Of a DNA stretch of 64,000 nucleotides, positions 43,716 to 56,500 are shown piece by piece (position 1 is the first letter of the stretch; each line of letters begins with the position of its first letter). Where the stretch lies: contig LLCB01000008.1 of NCBI GenBank assembly GCA_001414345.1, positions 1 through 64,000 on the forward strand. Reading direction: 5' to 3'. The stretch is from Hymenoscyphus infarciens. Lineage: Eukaryota; Ascomycota; Leotiomycetes; Helotiales; Helotiaceae. Below the pieces are notes generated by a model. The model had not been told where the DNA came from. It did not search any database and saw only the letters and a list, made by a program, of their open reading frames with translations. The translations under genes were made by a program, and so were the position numbers.

Positions 43716-45882
43716 CAGTAATATTAGGTCTGCCGAGATAACTGGGGGGTTGGGGAAATTGAGAGACCCGGGTTGAATAACCGTGATACCCCCACCATCT
43801 AATTGTGCAACTCTTATCGAGTACGCCGTTCTCCTTTTAGTTAAGATGTTGCTCTACAGCTAAACCACCGGTAAACGGCTAAAAAACGCAGCCACATACT
43901 CCGTCCACAGCCACTCAGTGCTGTCTACCCCTCTATTATTTCCCCTTTTGGATTGAAGTGCGTATCTTGTCCCATAACAGCTGCAGTGAATATCCCTTTA
44001 CGGAGGACACGTATGGCACTGCAATGCCCTCTGAAAGACTCTGAAGGAAAAGGTGTCAGTATCCTACAGCCATGGACAGAAAAAGCAGCGGGATTGTGCA
44101 GACCCCAAAAAAACAAGATACACTTTTAACGTATAGCTTAGCTCAACGGAATCGCAAAAATATACAAAGAATATACATAGACGCGTAATTGACTAATGTA
44201 TACCTGACGCGATTCTTGGAATGTTTGATTGAAGCGTTGTCGCGGTATCTTACCCTGATTCTGAGGGTCACTTTTACCCCCCTCTGCCGGGACGGAAAAA
44301 AAGTCGGTTTTTGCACCCCATATACCCTGTACCATAAGGCAGGTTCTAAACTCTACACAACCTAGAGAAATATGAAAAAAAAAAAAAAAAAACCCTTAGA
44401 CCGAGTCTGATTAGACTTACTAATTCTTGCTCGTTTTAATTGTGTTAATTGTGTTGTTGCTGTATAATCATTCAAAGTTGCGTAGAAAGGTCAATTTTGG
44501 GCGGGGCAGAGCCGGTAGAGCCCACCTAGTTCTTTGTCCCCTAGCGAGTCCGCAAAAAAACAAAAAACGAGAAGCTTTCAAAACACGACTACCTAATCAT
44601 CTCACACTTATGAACCACATGGACTTATAAGCCGACGAGTAGAGCCTTTAATAAGGTTTTATATCTTTGATTTATTTCATAAAATGAGCTATACACGTAC
44701 CACTTGATTCGCAGAGGTATGAAATCAAATATATCCACATTGATCCAACTCGAAGTTTGGGCCCCTTTTAAATGAACTGTGCGTTATATTCTGAAGTACA
44801 TGCTCGTTTTTTGATATTATAGCCTCTCCAGTATAATAAAGGAACAAAGGCTGTTTTTGACGGCTCTTATGCGCTCCAAAAAAATTCCCAGAGCAGAAAT
44901 ACACTGACCTTTTTGAGAAATGAGATGGAATCCCGCTCTCTTCGCTCATAGGATCCCGCCTTGCCATCAAGTAAACAAGAGCATTCGTGTTCGGCACCCA
45001 GAGTCAATGGACCTTCCAGAGATTTGCCTTCGATAGTTTGCGACCATTTGGCCAGAGCAGATCACATGGCTCCTGGAACTGGTCCATAAAACCAACGAGT
45101 CTTGTATTAAACGCTAGCTGTAGTGAACGTTGACTCTCTAATCAAATGTTTTGTCTTAGATCAAATGTTGAATCTTTTGTCGAATACTAGCTCTCCTACC
45201 AAATATGATGCTCTCTTGAATGTTACATATCCTCGGATCATTTCGTTGAAAGTTGTAGCTCCCCTCGAACGGTAGATCAATTTCGAAAGCCATAATTCTC
45301 GTCCAACGTTCTATCTCCCATTGAATTTTGTGTCTGAAGCAAAAAACAACTTTCTCCTTCTTCCAAGTAGAGTCCGACAATTGAAACGAGCTGAGATGAC
45401 AAAATCAGCAGAAGCCCCGGAATCGACAGTGAAACAACAATCGATTTCTTCTTCTATACCATAACCTCAGAAAGTAAAATTCAGAAGAGCCCATTCTCCT
45501 CAGAAGCAAAATGTTATGGAAAAGTGTCACCAGGAAGCGAATACTGAATTCACAATACAACATATCTCCTCCAGCCGCAGAGGCACATTGCATTTCAGGT
45601 CCAGCACCCCAATGAGTCCAGTCTAGAAAAAGGGGAAATCTCAGAGATACAGATGCTCGTTCTCAAAATACTGCCACCCAGAAGCGAGAAAATATCTCCT
45701 ATGGAGAGAAGACGACTCTGTTGAAAACCTGGAGAATGTGTAGCTCCCCTCAAAGAACACTTCCTTGGTTCTTTCAGATGCAAATGTACCGCATTGTAAC
45801 GATGATGCTATTCTACACCATGTGCTCGCTAAAGTAACAACAACAAAACCACACCACTATACATCCCCCCACACCTGATCAC
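43716..45882. other. Intergenic, no supported gene
   Basis: Contains a run of 18 A at 44375-44392 and several short open frames on both strands (for example 44725-44997, 45156-45380, 45595-45783) without motifs or splice support. A tRNA-like look near 43790-43880 does not hold up. TAGCTCCCCTC occurs twice (about 45256 and 45741), perhaps from an old repeat. Confidence 0.5.
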
Positions 45883-48804
45883 CTAATCTACATCCCCATC
45901 TTCATCCTCTTCCTCATCATACTCCCCCTCCGAAACCTCCCCACCAAGTTCCTTAACCTTCTCCTTATACTTCTCAACCTTATCCTCCAAATCCCCAAAC
46001 ACCATCAACAAATCATCCAGCTCTCCCTGAACAGCCTCTTTTTCTTTCTCTTTCTCAGCCAATACAGCTTCAGCTTTGGTGGTTTTCTCATTCGCAACCT
46101 CGATTCGTTCCTCCGCATCCTTAGCTTTCTCTTCCGCGCGTTGGAGACGGGCTGCTTGTTCGGATTGGGTGGCGCTGTATTCGTCGTGCGCAGTTTTGAG
46201 ATCTTGGAGGTGGTCTTTATTTGCCTAGAAACATGTTAACAGTAGGATCTAGGAGGGGAGGAAGGTAGATGGGGGGATAATACCTTTTCGAGATCTGCTT
46301 CTAGTTTGCTGATTTTGTTTTGGAGGTCGGAGATTTCGGCGCCGGTGCGTTTTCGGATGCGTTCTATGTTTGCTTCGCTAGTTTTTTGGACGTGTTCGAG
46401 TTGTCTTTGGTGGTCTTGAACTGCTCGGCTTTGCTCTTCTTGTAATTTACTATAGATAGTTAGCAATTGGGCTGTCTATGAGCAAAGGGCACAGGGGGGA
46501 GGGCACAGGGGAGAGACGAAATATACTCACTGCAGTTCTTCTTCGTGGTGACGTTGCAGAGACTCGTTAACTTGCTTAATTCTAGCAAGTTCTACAACCG
46601 AAGTCTCCTTTGCTCGACGATGATCTGCCTGCTCCTGGCCAAGCTGTCTTTCCACTGCAAGTAGCCCTTCCTGTGACTTTTGAAGTGCGCTTGTTTTTTC
46701 TTCAAGCTGTGATCGGAGGGAGTCGACCATTTCCCGTGATATTCCTTTCTGTATTCCATTTGCAATAACCGGGACCTCCATTCCTGGGTCTCGGTCAATT
46801 GCACGCAGCATACGACTGAAATTATCTTTGATGAATTCCACGAACGTTTTGTCGAAGAACACCTCGGGGAGGCCACCTTGGGGTGCCGAACTAAGTTTTT
46901 GTGGAAGTACCTCGAAATCTCGTAGGAGAGGGTGACTTCTTAGCTTCATAACTCGGTCTATGTATTGATCACGACCCATCCGAGAAGCTAAGATAGGGTG
47001 TATTGTTGCTCTGGGAACAGGGGAGTCTTTGGTCGAGAATTCGTAGACGATACCCAAAAGCATAGCAGAAAGTCCCGGTATTAAAATCCCTTCAGCTCCT
47101 GGTCGTACAACTGCTTGCACAAGACTCTGGATATTGCTGCCCTCGCCTAAGAAGTCGTTGACTCCATCTGGATCTTCAAAAAGCCACCCGCATAATAGCA
47201 TCAGGTAAGCAACCAACACTCTTTCGTCGACGTTCTTTTGTATGCCAACAATTAAATTTTCTGTAATTGTTTGGATGCAAGTCACAACTTCCTCGCCACT
47301 GGAAGCATCGCCTTCAGCAACGCTCATGGCTAGGCTTTTTGCATCCCCATCCTCGTAAATCAAATGGAAGAGTATCACAGCTGCAAGCCAGTAGCGATAT
47401 GGGTCGCCACCCGCGATGTGGACGTCTAAAGGTTGTAAAAGAGTCGTCAATACATTTGCGGTTTCATCGGCTCCAGTGAGATGCCCATCAATGGCACGTT
47501 TGAGGAAATGTTTTCGAATTGCTGGATGGTTGAAGAAGTATGCTTTGATACATTCACAAGCCGCCATTCGAGAATCGAAAGCAGCTACCGAAGGGACACT
47601 CAGAGTGAGGTCAAGTAAACCATCGATCACATACACTTTGGGAATTCCGTTTCGTTGGGCGTCATTTCCTTCTACTGGGGGCTCATCAAGAACTGAAGTA
47701 ACCTGCAATTGGGCAAATTGCTCTTGCAGTCTGGGGTTTCCCCGAATCAAGTCCGAACATGTGATCAGAGCCTGGAATAATCAAATCAATATACATTCTA
47801 GTAAAGGAAATCGACAACCTTACCTCCGCTTTTATTGGCATTTCTGTTGTACGGCTGAACGCTATCTGCAGAACCATAGCCAAAATATCATGTTGCCAAA
47901 ATGAAGCTTGGTTGGCCTGAGTGCCAACACCACCAGTGATAAGAAACAGCCTCAAAACTGCCAAAAGGGCAAATGTATTTCTGTTCTTTTGCATTTGTGC
48001 CCATTGGGCAACCTCTTCCTCTGTCCCATCTCCGCTAATAGCGTCGCTCAACAGTCGTGCCAGCTTGGGGACACAATTGGTCTCCCGAAAGAAAGATTGG
48101 TTTGAAACATTGAGCCGAAGTAGGTTGGCAAGTAAAATCAAGCAGTCCTCCACTATGCGATCGCCCTCAGAAATAGAACCTTCCAGTTTGATAATATTGA
48201 ATATACGATCAAAAACATTTTCGAACGCTACCAGCTTCTGGATTTCCGAAGAGCTTGGTGTCAAATAGGTCAGCAACGAAAGTGCTTCATTCCGGACTTG
48301 TTCCCTTCTGTCATCCAACACAGCAACGAGCCTTGATATCCCCAGTGGTGCCGTAAATATGCACTCTTCTGTTCGTTCGGTTCGGGAGGCTAGGATCGCG
48401 GAAAGGAGTTGTAGGGAGTAGAGTCTCGAGTAAAAGTCATTTGTATCCAGGAAATCCAGCAGAAGCGTGATGTTTTCCTGCCTCTGCGTGAATTCGTCTG
48501 CGAGCCACAAGGCTATTTCTTCTGATGCTTCAGGACTATTTTCGTTGGGGTTGAACAGCATGGAGAGTGTTTCCAGCACCAGCTTGACGGTATCCACGTC
48601 TTCTCCATCTTTGCTTAAACTCGCAATTAACCCTCGGAGAGCATCTGATGCGACGGACGCTGGGTAATCTTTTGCAAACGATCGGAGTCCTAAAATGGCG
48701 GCGCGTCGGTCTTCGAGTAGCGTTGCGCTGGTCAATCTGGAGGCTAATGTTGAGATGGTCTCGAAGACACTCTGTTTCGCGGGGGTACTCGCTATGGCGA
48801 ACAT
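45883..48804 (-). CDS. USO1: Vesicle tethering factor Uso1/p115
   Basis: Exons (transcription order) 48804-47824, 47771-46531, 46449-46284 and 46224-45883 give 909 residues. The armadillo-like head covers about 1-720, with the family motif SATLLEDRRAAILGLRSFAK near the start, the Uso1 head helices (ADEFTQRQENITLLLDFLDT), and a second head block (YLMLLCGWLFEDPDGVNDFL; GMEVPVIANG). A coiled coil follows (SQLEEKTSALQKSQEGLLAV through VQGELDDLLMVFGDLEDKVE), ending in an acidic tail (EGEYDEEEDEDGDVD). Uso1 tethers COPII vesicles to the Golgi with Rab1/Ypt1. The coiled coil is much shorter than in yeast Uso1 (about 1,790 aa), as is usual in filamentous fungi. An extra upstream exon cannot be excluded. 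It is divergent from RAT1. Confidence 0.92.
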
Positions 48805-49393
48805 TGTTCTGCAGGTGGTTTCCTAGTTTTTGCCATTAGGGTATTGAGGGCATCGTATATTAATCACCTCGCAGACGTATGTGGGCGCATCATGATTGAA
48901 TAGTTGGGATTGTACAAGTAACCTGGTTTGCGATTTAAATTGTTCCAGACCTCACCTGTCTGGCTTCTTGGAGGCTCACCTGGAAGGTCAATGCCTAAAA
49001 GCGGCAGTGAACAACTCGAGTTGTTCTACCAGCCTTTTTAGGAAAACTTGATTTTTACTGTAAAACATGAGAGCAAGCTAAGATATAATACTGACTCACT
49101 TTAAAATCGAGACTTTAAACTACAATAGCAAGTTCGACCAAAGAACGGAACTGCTGCTTTTTGGTACTAGTACTGCCCTTAATTGTGGCTTGACGTGCAT
49201 CGGCCTTACATAATTCCGCTTCCGGGTTGATCTCCGCTGTGGCTTTCGCCGTGCTAGCCTGACTAGCTTGCCTGGGAAGTTTGGGCGCGACAAAGCAGTT
49301 GTCAAGAGGCAAGTGGTGCCTTTCTTTCTTCCACCACCTCCTCCCCATCTACACCTTTCATCGTTTTCGCCAAATACCCAGAGTATCGCGACC
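48805..49393. promoter_or_regulatory. Divergent promoter of USO1 and RAT1
   Basis: 589 bp between the two ATGs. A pyrimidine-rich leader (TTTCTTTCTTCCACCACCTC) precedes the RAT1 start. No TATA box is obvious. Confidence 0.5.
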
Positions 49394-52300
49394 ATGGGTG
49401 TTCCCGCCCTTTTCCGCTGGCTGAGCCAGAAATATCCCAAGATTGTGAGCGGAGGTAAGTTTGCTTTCCTTTCCCAGCTTTCTTACCATTTTTGTTGACC
49501 ATGTCTAGTCATTGAAGAACAACCGCGCGAAATCGATGGCGTACAGATTCCCATAGATACTCGAGGTCCGAATCCTAATGGCGAAGAATTCGACAATCTA
49601 TATCTCGATATGAATGGTATCGTCCATCCATGTTCGCATCCCGAGGACCGACCTGCGCCAAAAGACTCGGAGGAGATGATGTTGGAGATTTTCAAATACA
49701 CAGATCGCGTTGTAAATATGGTTCGCCCAAGAAAGCTTTTAATGATAGCAATTGATGGAGTCGCCCCTCGTGCCAAGATGAATCAACAGCGTTCCCGTCG
49801 ATTTCGTTCCGCCCAAGAAGCACAAGAAAAGGAGGCTGACAAGGCTGAACTACTGAAGATGTTGAAGTCGCAAGGCGGCCGCATCGAGGAACCAGAAGTC
49901 AAGAAAGCTTTCGATTCCAATGAAATCACACCTGGCACGCCGTTCATGGATATATTGGCTGCAAGTTTACGATATTGGATTTCACTCAAGCTCAACAGTG
50001 ATCCCGCTTGGGCCAAAATGAAGATTATCATCTCAGACTCGACAGTCCCCGGTGAGGGAGAGCACAAGATTATGGAGTTCATCAGATCCCAGAGATCATC
50101 TCCTGAACATGATCCCAACACAAGACATGTCATTTATGGTTTAGATGCTGATTTGATTATGTTGGGTTTAGCAACTCACGAACCTCATTTCCGTGTCCTG
50201 AGAGAAGACGTGTTTGCACAAGACTCCAAGCCCCGTACCTGCCGCATGTGTGGCCAAGCGGGCCATGAAGCCAGAGAATGCACTGGTGCGGCCAAAGTCA
50301 AGGATGGTGAGCACGACGAGAAAGATAGTGCACCTCCTCTGAAACCATTCATCTGGCTTCACGTGTCTGTCCTCCGAGAATATCTGGAAGCGGAAATGTA
50401 TGTTCCTAGTCAGCCCTTCAGATTCGACCTTGAGAGAGCGCTAGATGATTGGGTTTTTATGTGTTTCTTTGTTGGAAATGATTTCTTGCCCCATTTACCC
50501 AGTCTTGAGATTCGAGAGAATGGAATCGACACCTTAATTGCTATCTGGCGTGACAATATTCCTTTTATGGGCGGTTATCTGACGAAGGATGGTCAGGTTG
50601 ACCTGGAGAGAGCCCAGCTCATTCTTGAAGGTTTAGCCAAGCAAGAAGACGCCATTTTTCGCAGAAGAAAGGAAACCGAAGACAGAAGAGAAGCTGGGGC
50701 CAAGAGACGGAAGCTCCAAGCTGAACGTGGAGGCAGAGGAGGCCGTGGCGGTCGAGGCGGCCGAGGAGGGCATAACGACTTGCCGTCAAATGGCAGACAA
50801 AAACCAGAACATATTGCTCCAGCTGGCCTCCCGCTTTTTGCTCCTGGACAGCTGGCCGGTGGTATAGATGCCCAGGCTATCACACATGACATGGCAGTCA
50901 ACAGAGGAGCCATTTACCAAGCTAACATGGCCAACAAGAGTGCCGCAGCTGCTTTGAAGAGCCAGCTCAGCACTCCCCAGAAAGACGGTGCTACGGAGCC
51001 CTCCAGTGGCCTTGAAGAATCCCCAGCATCTGCTCTCGGAAAGCGAAAGGCCGATATGCTTGAGGGGGACAGCACGCCCGCTACGCCTCAACCCGGAACA
51101 CCAAAAACTCCCTCGTCAGATGAGCCGCCCGTTGACAATGTTCGCTTGTGGGATGAAGGTTATGCAGATAGGTACTATTCGCAAAAGTTTGACGTCCACC
51201 CAAGCAACATTGAGTTCAGACACGAAGTCGCAAGAGCCTATGTAGAAGGCCTTGCCTGGGTTTTGCTGTACTACTTTCAAGGCTGCCCCTCATGGGATTG
51301 GTATTATCCATACCATTATGCGCCATTCGCTGCAGACTTCGTGGATCTAAAAGACGTGAAAATTAGCTTCAACAAGGGCAACATCTTCAAGCCTTACGAA
51401 CAACTCATGGGCGTTCTTCCTGCCGCCTCGAGACAAGCCATTCCAGAGGTCTTCCATGATTTAATGACAAACCCCGAGAGCGAAATTATCGACTTTTACC
51501 CCGAGGATTTTGTTGTTGATTTGAATGGCAAGAAGTTCGCTTGGCAGGGTGTCGCTCTCCTCCCATTCATCGACTCTAAACGACTACTCGATGCCATGGC
51601 AAAAAAATACCCATTATTGCCGCCGGATGTTGCAGCTAGAAATGTCGTCGGTAAAGACGCACTCCTCTTTGCTGAAGCTCACACAGATCTTTACACCGAC
51701 GTTGCTACCAACTTCTATTCCAAGAAGCAAGGATCTACAGAGTTCAAGCTAAACCCGCGATCAAGCGAAGGATTGACTGGCATGGTTGAGAAGAATGAAG
51801 CTCACTTGCCACATGGCTCATTAAGCTTCCCGCTTAGCGATAAAATGCCCAGTCTTGATGAGGACCGTTCCATGACGTGAGAAAACCCCTTTCCAAAATT
51901 ACTTTTGAGCTTCGCTAATATTTCCCCAGTGTTCATTATGAGATGCCCAAATCAAAACACCATCACAAATCTATGTTGCTAAGAGGGGTTGTATTCAAAG
52001 CTCCGGCCTTGAACGAGGGGGATATCGCGGCAACCAAGGAACGAGCATCAAAGTCTGGACGTTCTCACGGTGGTGTTCCATTGCAGGGTAATGGTAGAGG
52101 ACGCAACTCGATGAACTACGGGGCCGGCCAGTCTAATAATCAGTACCGTGGAAATGGAGGCGGATACAACAACGGAGGCGGAAATTACAATGGGGGGCAA
52201 AATAACCGACAGTCTTACGGTTCCCAGAACAACAACCAAAATAATTACAATGGAGGCGGTGGCGGCGGATATAACAACAACTATCCTCCTCCTGCTAATT

Positions 52301-52518
52301 TTCCTCCTGGATGGCAGCCCCCGCCTCCTGGATTCGGCAATGGACCTCCTCCACCACCCCCGGGCTACAATTCTTACGGCCAAGGACCACCACCAGGACC
52401 ACCTGGGTATTCGCAAGGTCGAGGAGGATATGGTAACGGAGGTCGCGGTGGCGGCGGCGGTTATAGAGGCCAAGACTCATATAGAGGCGGTGGTGATTCG
52501 TACCGTGGTCGACGTTAA
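49394..52518 (+). CDS. RAT1: 5'-3' exoribonuclease 2 (Rat1/Xrn2)
   Basis: Exons 49394-49454, 49509-51876 and 51930-52518 give 1,005 residues. The start MGVPALFRWLSQKYPKIV is the universal XRN N-terminus. Catalytic acids sit in YLDMNGIVHPCSH, AIDGVAPRAKMNQQRSRRF, IISDSTVPGEGEHKIMEF and YGLDADLIMLGL; FFVGNDFLPHLPSLEIRENG completes the nuclease core. A CX2CX4HX4C zinc knuckle (CRMCGQAGHEARECTG, about residues 265-280) is the fungal Rat1 insertion that distinguishes it from Xrn1. An RGG patch and a long Gly/Asn/Tyr/Pro-rich tail follow. The enzyme degrades uncapped nuclear RNA, processes 5.8S rRNA and snoRNAs, and promotes Pol II termination. Confidence 0.97.
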
Positions 52519-53538
52519 AAGTTTAATAAAAAAGCAAGCAAGCAGGATCGGGGAGGGCCGACATGGAGCATTGATATTGGGGGGGGGGGATGTTGGTGTT
52601 ATTTTGAACTAGCATAGTTCATCTGTATAATAGCGGTGCATTGAATTCCATGGCCAGCTCTGCCAGGGTAATTAAGCTTATATTGGCCACCTGGGCGCTT
52701 GCAAGAGTGAGGCTGATGCCTGTGATTGATACTCGTCCTCTGCTTTCTGTTATTTTCCAATCGATTTTTCTGCTTCTCATTCGAACTGCTCATTGAAACC
52801 CGTAGTTCGGGTGGCACTCTCCTGTACGTACTACCAAGTACCTAGTGGTACCTAGGTACTCGTACATGTACAGCCATACCTTCTCACACTGCAGCAAGGA
52901 TGTCGAGGGACCCGTCCCCGTCCCCGTCCCTGTCCCCGTCCCCTTCCCACGGGTCTTCTGCAGGTCATCTCTCCCAGACTCGATACCTAGGTACTGTACC
53001 TAGGTATTCAGGCAAGCCGTAGTGACGGATGGCTACCCAGGCTCGCCAGGTTCTCATTTTCGTCAGGTACGGAGGTGCTCAAGCACACGTATAGCGTGGT
53101 ACAGAACTTTCTGAGGAAGCCCAGGCGCACGAGGGGTTGAAACCGATCCACATAAGGTTAACCTAACCTTAGCCACGGAAGAAAGTCCGTACGCAAGACA
53201 TCAGACCTCCAGCATTGCAACATCAGTCACTATTCGCAGTCTTGAACTCCACGCATCTCAGTCCTTTCTCCATCACATCGCGCGCTCAAAATCCACTCGG
53301 AATTGCTTCACGCCTGCTTTCACCCAGGGCCTCCACCACCCTTGCTTGACCCCTCCATGCATCGCGGGACCACAGATTTCCCACCCACCTGCACCACCCG
53401 CATTCGCCCTCCACGAACATAACAACACGTCTTCCACCTCTCTCGGCGCATGCGCTGGCGGACCGTATGCCTATTTCCCAATACGGCCGTCAATTTGGCA
53501 AAAGGGGTTGAAAATCGCATAGCTACTAGCTGGCAGTC
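52519..53538. other. Intergenic with CGTCCC repeats and TACCTAGGTA palindromes
   Basis: Contains the RAT1 3' UTR region with a poly-G run near 52580, a group of GTACCTAGGTAC-type palindromes (about 52848 and 52984-53008), and a short (CGTCCC)n tract at 52911-52948. A GGTTAACCTAACCTTAGCC stretch lies near 53157. No gene supported; open frames at 52599-52817 and 53320-53520 on the minus strand have no motif. Confidence 0.55.
52911..52948 (+). repeat. (CGTCCC)n microsatellite
   Basis: About six copies of CGTCCC/TGTCCC in tandem within a promoter-like region. Confidence 0.8.
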
Positions 53539-56500
53539 ATGAATGGGGACTCAAGTCTGGTGTTGAGACTTGTCGAGCGCTTTACCTCGAGAGTATGTGA
53601 TCCAATGGGCCTGTGAAAACCGTCGGCACATTCGTTGACTCTTGCTGATATTGCTTGTTTTCTTAGTTACCACATCGAACAGGATCCGCCTCCTATGCCT
53701 TCGCCAGCGACGAGGTCGTCCTCCTCTCCCGTTCGACTCTGATAGGCGTTAGTACTACCAGCATAGGAACGGTTGTCGAAGCGCTCATCCAGCTCCTCGA
53801 AGAGATCGCGAGACCCTACAAAGGAATACAGTCCCATCCGATTCATGTCCTCTACTCGGAATTATACACACTGGGACTGTTGGCAAATTGCTGTGCTACA
53901 CACTGGGCTGCTGTGAACAGACCCCTTGGGGGAGATGAAGACGAATCGGATACAGAAGACTCAGAAACTGAAGATGGTTCAAACAGACTTACTCCCAGTC
54001 ACGAGAAAAAGAGGAGAGCATCTCGAAATGCACTCCGGGAACGGGCTCAACCACCGGAACCATTGAAGGACAATCTTGTTGGGAGATTATTAGATGTTAT
54101 CAAGGTCTTTTCGAGCCCAGTTTCAGATACCTATGTGCTACCAAGCTCAGAAATATTGGACGATTCATTCCAAACCTTCAATAACTGGGACATGTTCAGC
54201 CAGGAAGTAAGCGAGTCTTCTGGTGAACGAAGCGGCACCGAAGTTTCCAAGTTACTCTCGGACAAAGCCGATTCGATTGAAGCATATGCCAGAACTATCG
54301 TGGAATACTTGTCCTTTTCCAACTGGTCTCGAGCCCTGGAATATGTCAGGATTTCCTTGTTACAAGCGGCACATCCTGCCGTCAACGGTGCAGTGCAGCC
54401 AAATCTTCTAGTCGATGATGATAGAAGCGCTCTGATTGTAATTCGATTCATTTCGTGTTTCTGGGTGGATTCCAGAAAACTCAGCATCGTTATTCAAGAG
54501 CTATGCGGCAGCTTTTTGCACCTTCGCAAGTCGTTTCAGACAACGGTTGCAATAGTAATACCTCAGTTGATCACTAGATGGCTGGAAAGATTTCCTCATG
54601 AGTTTATTGATTTACATTCCAAACACAAAAGACTAGACGGCGGTATGAAACACAATTTCTTTGGTCTTGGATCAATCCCCCCCCCCCCATGAGCCCTGAC
54701 GCGTGCCAAAACATATTCTGGTATAATGCTGTCCCACAATACAATATGAACACCGGCTCGTGCCCATTCGCCTCTTCAAACTTTTTGAGATGGCATTCCC
54801 TTTTTCTCAGTTCTACAAATGAAGAGAAACGTACTGATTCGAAGATACACAGGGGCGGAAACACTCTTTGACATGACCAACACAATGTTCGACGGGGGAC
54901 GGCGGAAAGCACTGTTATTACCCTTCCAGACCTCCCTTCTCTTACTATTACCAGATGTCTTCGAAGTTGCGAGCAATATGCGTGATGTAAAGAGCAGCAG
55001 CATATCCAAAAAGGTTTCCTTCTTAGAAATGCTCCGGAAATCTTTGAAGAACAGGAACGAGACCGCGGTCTACTGTTTGACATCAGTTTTGAGAGTTGCG
55101 AGACATTTCAGTCTGGATAGTGACGCGGCTATTCTCAGCTATGCTCTCGATGTCCAGGAAGAGGTCCGAGAGGCAGTATTTAGAAAACAGTCTGCCGGCG
55201 TTGATTCATCGAATATTGACAGTTCCCTGATGACAGCTGTATTTGTCAGTCTAACGCATCTCAATTTTGAGTATTGTGTTGCGAGTCTGGCCCCTATCTG
55301 TCTTGCCCCAAACGCACCTTTAAATTTCAAGATTTCACTAGTTTCTGCATGCTCACACTTTGCTCGACAATCGAACGCAGAAGAATACCAGCCTTTGTAT
55401 GCAAGGATTGCGGAATTCGTTCGCACCCAACTCAAGGTATGCAAGTCTCCCGCTTAATGGATGTATGCTAACAACTTGGAGACTACATTTCTGAAACCTC
55501 GGGATTCCTACCCTGTAGAGCATTATTCGCACGCTGCCTCCTCGTCCTCTGATATGGTATATCATATCCTCATATTTCTAGAGGCCTCACCGCTCACTCT
55601 CTTTCTCGGTGCACCAAGGGCCCCCAAAGAGATGGTGTTATTCCTTGAAGCTTCATTTACCTGGTTTAAAACGTATCTTGTTTCGGACAACGATGTCACT
55701 GTACGCATGACAAGCAATGTGGCTCGGAAGCTCATGGTCGAGGGCACAGAAGGTTCCTTTCTTGGTGGAGCTCTGGACTTGCCTATCTTGAGATACCACT
55801 TCTGGAAATCTACGTAAGCTTTTGGTTCCTTTCTAGCGCATCTTTTCCCAGACAGTTACATAATTTACTCGAACATGTGGCTTTGCGGTAAACATATGCA
55901 TCATTTGCGTAGTACACCTACCTGTCTACCCGTGGCCAGATCTATGAAGTTGCATTTGAACTTTGTTCATGCGCATTGTCTGAATTATCATGTCATCTAT
56001 GCGTCGTTTGTGTATGGCAGGCTAATGTTGATGTTGTAGATCCGAGGTTCTGACGGCGGTTGCTGAAAAAGTTATAAACATGGCTAGTAGTCGTGTTGCT
56101 ACACTTTTGTTTTTTCGCGATTACCTCGAGGCGCGGTTACACCTCATCAAAAGATTCAAGGTTAGTGCTTGGGACATGATAGTGCTATCATATTTGATTA
56201 AAATCCGATAAACTGACACTGCTTTCTCAGGAGTTGGGAGACTTCGAAGAAGAAATCCCAGAAAGGACATCTACAACGTCAATAATGGAGACCGCATTTC
56301 TAGTATCACTTTGCTCAACCGACATCGGGACTTGCCAGCTGGTCACGAAGTGTATAGCAATCTTTTGCGAAGAAGCTCGAATAGTTGATGGATGTGGGAA
56401 TGCAGCCAAACCATCGACATCACCTCTGCGGAATATTGATATCTTCAGAGAAATTTCCTCGAAAGACTTTCGGTTTACTGGATTGGTAGCCTTCCAGAAA

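Noticed and set aside
43790..43880. tRNA-like stretch on the minus strand (GGTTTAGCTGTAGAGCA with a later GGTTATTCAACCC)
   Set aside because: The would-be anticodon loop lacks T33, the stems pair poorly, and the B-box does not match GGTTCGANTCC.
52048..52612. Long ORFs in other frames within the RAT1 Gly-rich tail
   Set aside because: Low-complexity GC-biased repeats open all frames; the RAT1 frame alone continues the conserved protein.
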